DNA of 5,443 nt from Omnitrophica WOR_2 bacterium RIFCSPLOWO2_12_FULL_51_24 (GTDB lineage Bacteria > Omnitrophota > Gorgyraeia > Pluralincolimonadales > Pluralincolimonadaceae). A model generated the notes under the pieces. The model made no database searches. It was not told the DNA's origin and saw only the letters and a program-made list of their open reading frames with translations. The position numbers were made by a program, and so were the translations under genes. The stretch is from the NCBI GenBank assembly GCA_001805885.1, contig MHHC01000052.1:1-5443 (forward strand). The letters run 5' to 3'. Shown piece by piece: positions 5,216 through 5,443 of the stretch (position 1 is its first letter; the number at the start of each line of letters is the position of its first letter).

Positions 5216-5443
5216 TTATCTCTTTTTCCATTTGTCGACAAGTTCTGACATGATCTTGCCGGCAATATCCTTTGAGCCGAGGCCGAACGCCAAGCCCAAA
5301 GCCAATCCAGCCGACGCCAATACCACTATTACCGCGGTATCCAATATGAAAGTCCTGACACCGAGCATCGGAAGGACCGTAAGCGCCGTGATGACTATTA
5401 TCACTACCTGCGCTATCTGTCCGAGGTTCTTCGCCGTCGCCAT
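5216..5443 (-). CDS. Membrane protein, MscS-related conserved TM-helix type; visible part probably C-terminal
   Basis: The frame is open to the last base of the window and the first visible codon happens to be ATG, so these 75 residues may be a whole small protein or, more likely, the C-terminal part of a longer one. Two hydrophobic helices are visible (about residues 8-28 and 31-55). The second runs into LALGLAFGLGSKDIAG, the Gly/Ala-rich amphipathic signature shared by MscS-type pore helices and by the non-channel 'conserved TM helix' proteins. A short charged cytoplasmic end (LVDKWKKR) follows, with none of the MscS beta and alpha-beta domains, so a complete MscS channel is unlikely. It lies in the inner membrane; its role is unknown, and a link to osmotic stress is only suggested by similarity. 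A strong terminator about 50 nt after the stop separates it from the ligase genes. Confidence 0.7.
   Translation of the reverse strand: MATAKNLGQIAQVVIIVITALTVLPMLGVRTFILDTAVIVVLASAGLALGLAFGLGSKDIAGKIMSELVDKWKKR

Noticed and set aside
5216..5443. Complete MscS mechanosensitive channel
   Set aside because: Only the pore-helix-like Gly/Ala segment and a short tail are present; the cytoplasmic beta and alpha-beta domains that should follow the pore helix are absent before the stop.

Overview
The window shows a bacterial, mid-GC (roughly half G+C by eye), gene-dense stretch in which every supported gene lies on the minus strand. Transcription therefore runs from high to low coordinates: a membrane protein piece (5443-5216), a strong hairpin terminator (about 5167-5127), two tandem ATP-grasp ligases (5106-4066 and 4065-3016), a lysine 2,3-aminomutase-like radical SAM enzyme (3019-1805), a coiled-coil lipoprotein (1805-1224), and purH (1141 to the left edge, C-terminus cut off). 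The lipobox-type signal peptide suggests a bacterium. The combination resembles what I would expect in an uncultured PVC or candidate-phylum lineage such as Omnitrophota, but that is an impression and not something the sequence proves.

The centre is a compact four-gene unit. Its junctions are 0 nt (TAG directly followed by ATG), a 4-nt TTGA overlap and a 1-nt TAATG overlap, so the four reading frames look translationally coupled. The first two genes are paralogous relatives of D-Ala-D-Ala ligase that keep the ATP-grasp catalytic residues but differ from true Ddl in the substrate-facing segments. The third is a close KamA match: it has the CxxxCxxC cluster, the PLP lysine, and both aspartates that hold the substrate lysine side chain, at the canonical 37-residue spacing. 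The fourth is a secreted lipoprotein made almost wholly of coiled coil.

The natural reading is that KamA makes L-beta-lysine and one or both ligases join it, or another amino acid, by an ATP-driven amide bond. The product could be a small peptide (osmolyte, envelope or cell-wall component, or secondary metabolite). The lipoprotein suggests a cell-envelope connection. No acetyltransferase (AblB), EF-P or EpmA gene is visible, so the two known bacterial roles of KamA-type enzymes are not supported from this window. This pathway is an inference.

purH is separated from the unit by 82 nt containing a perfect AT-rich inverted repeat, has its own good Shine-Dalgarno sequence, and is ordinary purine biosynthesis. 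No tRNA, rRNA, CRISPR, insertion sequence or attachment site was seen, and no gene-free stretch exceeds about 110 bases.
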